Origin: Tritonibacter litoralis
GTDB taxonomy: Bacteria > Pseudomonadota > Alphaproteobacteria > Rhodobacterales > Rhodobacteraceae
Assembly: GCF_009496005.1 (NCBI RefSeq)
Contig: NZ_WIBF01000007.1
Coordinates: 1-64,000 of the forward strand
Direction: 5' to 3'
DNA length: 64,000 nucleotides
The stretch's first letter is position 1; each line of letters starts with the position of its first letter. The translations under genes and the position numbers were made by a program. Positions 63,364 to 64,000 of this stretch are shown here, in pieces. The notes under the pieces are model-generated. The model saw only the letters and a program-made list of their open reading frames with translations. It ran no database searches and was not told the origin of the DNA.

Positions 63364-64000
63364 AACTGTTGCTCCAACAAAGGTGTGATCGCGGTCAAAA
63401 ACCCCTCAGCCGCAGCCGGTAAGAGGTGACGGTCTTCAATGAAACGTCGTGCATCCGTTTGGATCTTGTGGCTGATCGATGGGCTCAGCGTCTTGATCTG
63501 ATCTACCAGCCCCTTTGGGCCAAGTGTAACATCGGCGGTACGAGCGTGGTTCAGTGGCGACAGGACTTCGCTGACGCCTGGGCGGTTTTGGGCAATGATC
63601 GGCAGCCCAAAGGCCTGCGCTTCCAGATAGACCATGCCAAAGGCCTCATTCACGCCGGGCCAAAGAAACAGCCGCGCGGTTTGATACTTCTGCGCCAGTT
63701 CACCGCGCGACAGTTGCCCAAGGAACCGCACGCGCCCCCCGAACTGCGCCATCATTGCACGCACGTCGGGTTGTGCTGGCCCGTCGCCCGCAATATCCAG
63801 CTGCCAGTCGCCATCAAGGTGGCGCAACGTGTCCGCGATCAATTGATAAGACGCGAGCTTATCTCCGGGGCGCATCATTCCTGCACTCAGCATTGGCCCC
63901 TGCAAAGTTGAGGGGTGGGGCAGCTCTGTGGCGGATAAAAAGGGCGGCAGCACGTTTAACGCTTGCGCAGCAAACCGGTCCCGGATCAGCGTCTTTTGAT
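63360..64000 (-). CDS. GT4-family glycosyltransferase (partial, N-terminus outside window)
   Basis: C-terminal 213 residues of a GT-B enzyme; the frame is open to the window edge at 64000. Visible: GTB donor-site motif FLWPGVNEAFGMVYLEAQAFG, with the EAxGxxxxE-like pattern of GT4, and GDGPAQPDVRAMMAQ before it. It overlaps the histidine phosphatase by four bases; upstream gene content is unknown. Confidence 0.85.
   Translation of the reverse strand, partial: QKTLIRDRFAAQALNVLPPFLSATELPHPSTLQGPMLSAGMMRPGDKLASYQLIADTLRHLDGDWQLDIAGDGPAQPDVRAMMAQFGGRVRFLGQLSRGELAQKYQTARLFLWPGVNEAFGMVYLEAQAFGLPIIAQNRPGVSEVLSPLNHARTADVTLGPKGLVDQIKTLSPSISHKIQTDARRFIEDRHLLPAAAEGFLTAITPLLEQQL

Noticed and set aside
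1-64000. tRNA genes, rRNA, CRISPR arrays, insertion sequences, prophage or attachment sites
   Set aside because: No clover-leaf, array-like repeats, transposase or integrase features were seen in a manual reading; short or diverged tRNAs could be missed.

Overview
This 64 kb window looks like chromosomal DNA of an alphaproteobacterium of the family Rhodobacteraceae, most likely the marine Roseobacter group. The evidence is the gene order hemN / fnrL / usp / ccoNOQP / ccoGHIS, an ethylmalonyl-CoA pathway gene (ccr) next to a luxR-luxI pair, a full yejABEF transporter, a TauE/TIGR02186 pair, and a C-P lyase cluster in the order seen in this family. G+C is high and genes are tightly packed in coupled operons. 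I found no rRNA, tRNA, CRISPR array, insertion sequence or prophage. No photosynthesis genes are visible.

Layout. 1-3.1 kb: 5' part of dnaX (minus), a phosphatase-like protein that has lost its catalytic cysteine, a small Cys-rich protein behind a cobalamin riboswitch, and the SRP RNA. 3.1-8.3 kb: cpdB, nudC, an SRPBCC protein, pheA and a membrane-anchored cytochrome c. 8.4-14.2 kb: yejABEF peptide importer. 14.4-27 kb: microaerobic block, with hemN and fnrL divergent, a tandem universal stress protein, the cbb3 oxidase genes ccoNOQP and its assembly genes ccoGHIS. Four FNR-type boxes punctuate this block. One of them is not placed in front of any obvious gene. 27.2-35.7 kb: an aldo/keto reductase, two small proteins, a DUF1989 protein, ccr, luxR/luxI, a RecD-like helicase and an SDR enzyme.

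35.8-47.2 kb: TIGR02186 and TauE, a nucleoside-type BMP/ABC transporter, nifU-tsaB-rimI, azoR with a long palindrome directly upstream, a CGNR zinc-finger regulator, a universal stress protein and rpe. 47.4-60.2 kb: phosphonate use, with transporter phnC-phnD-phnE1-phnE2, a hexapeptide transferase, the repressor phnF, and the C-P lyase operon phnG-H-I-J-K-L-N plus a 2H phosphoesterase-like gene and phnM. No phnP is visible; the 2H protein is a candidate replacement. 60.35-64 kb: five end-overlapping genes on the minus strand (methyltransferase, polysaccharide deacetylase-like, two glycosyltransferases, histidine phosphatase), apparently one uncharacterised glycan operon that runs out of the window.

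Four intergenic elements (about 14.2, 35.8, 52.2 and 60.2 kb) share the same arms (CTCCCGC and TTGGGCC) around different hairpins, and form a dispersed repeat family. All statements rest on reading the sequence; no database search was run.
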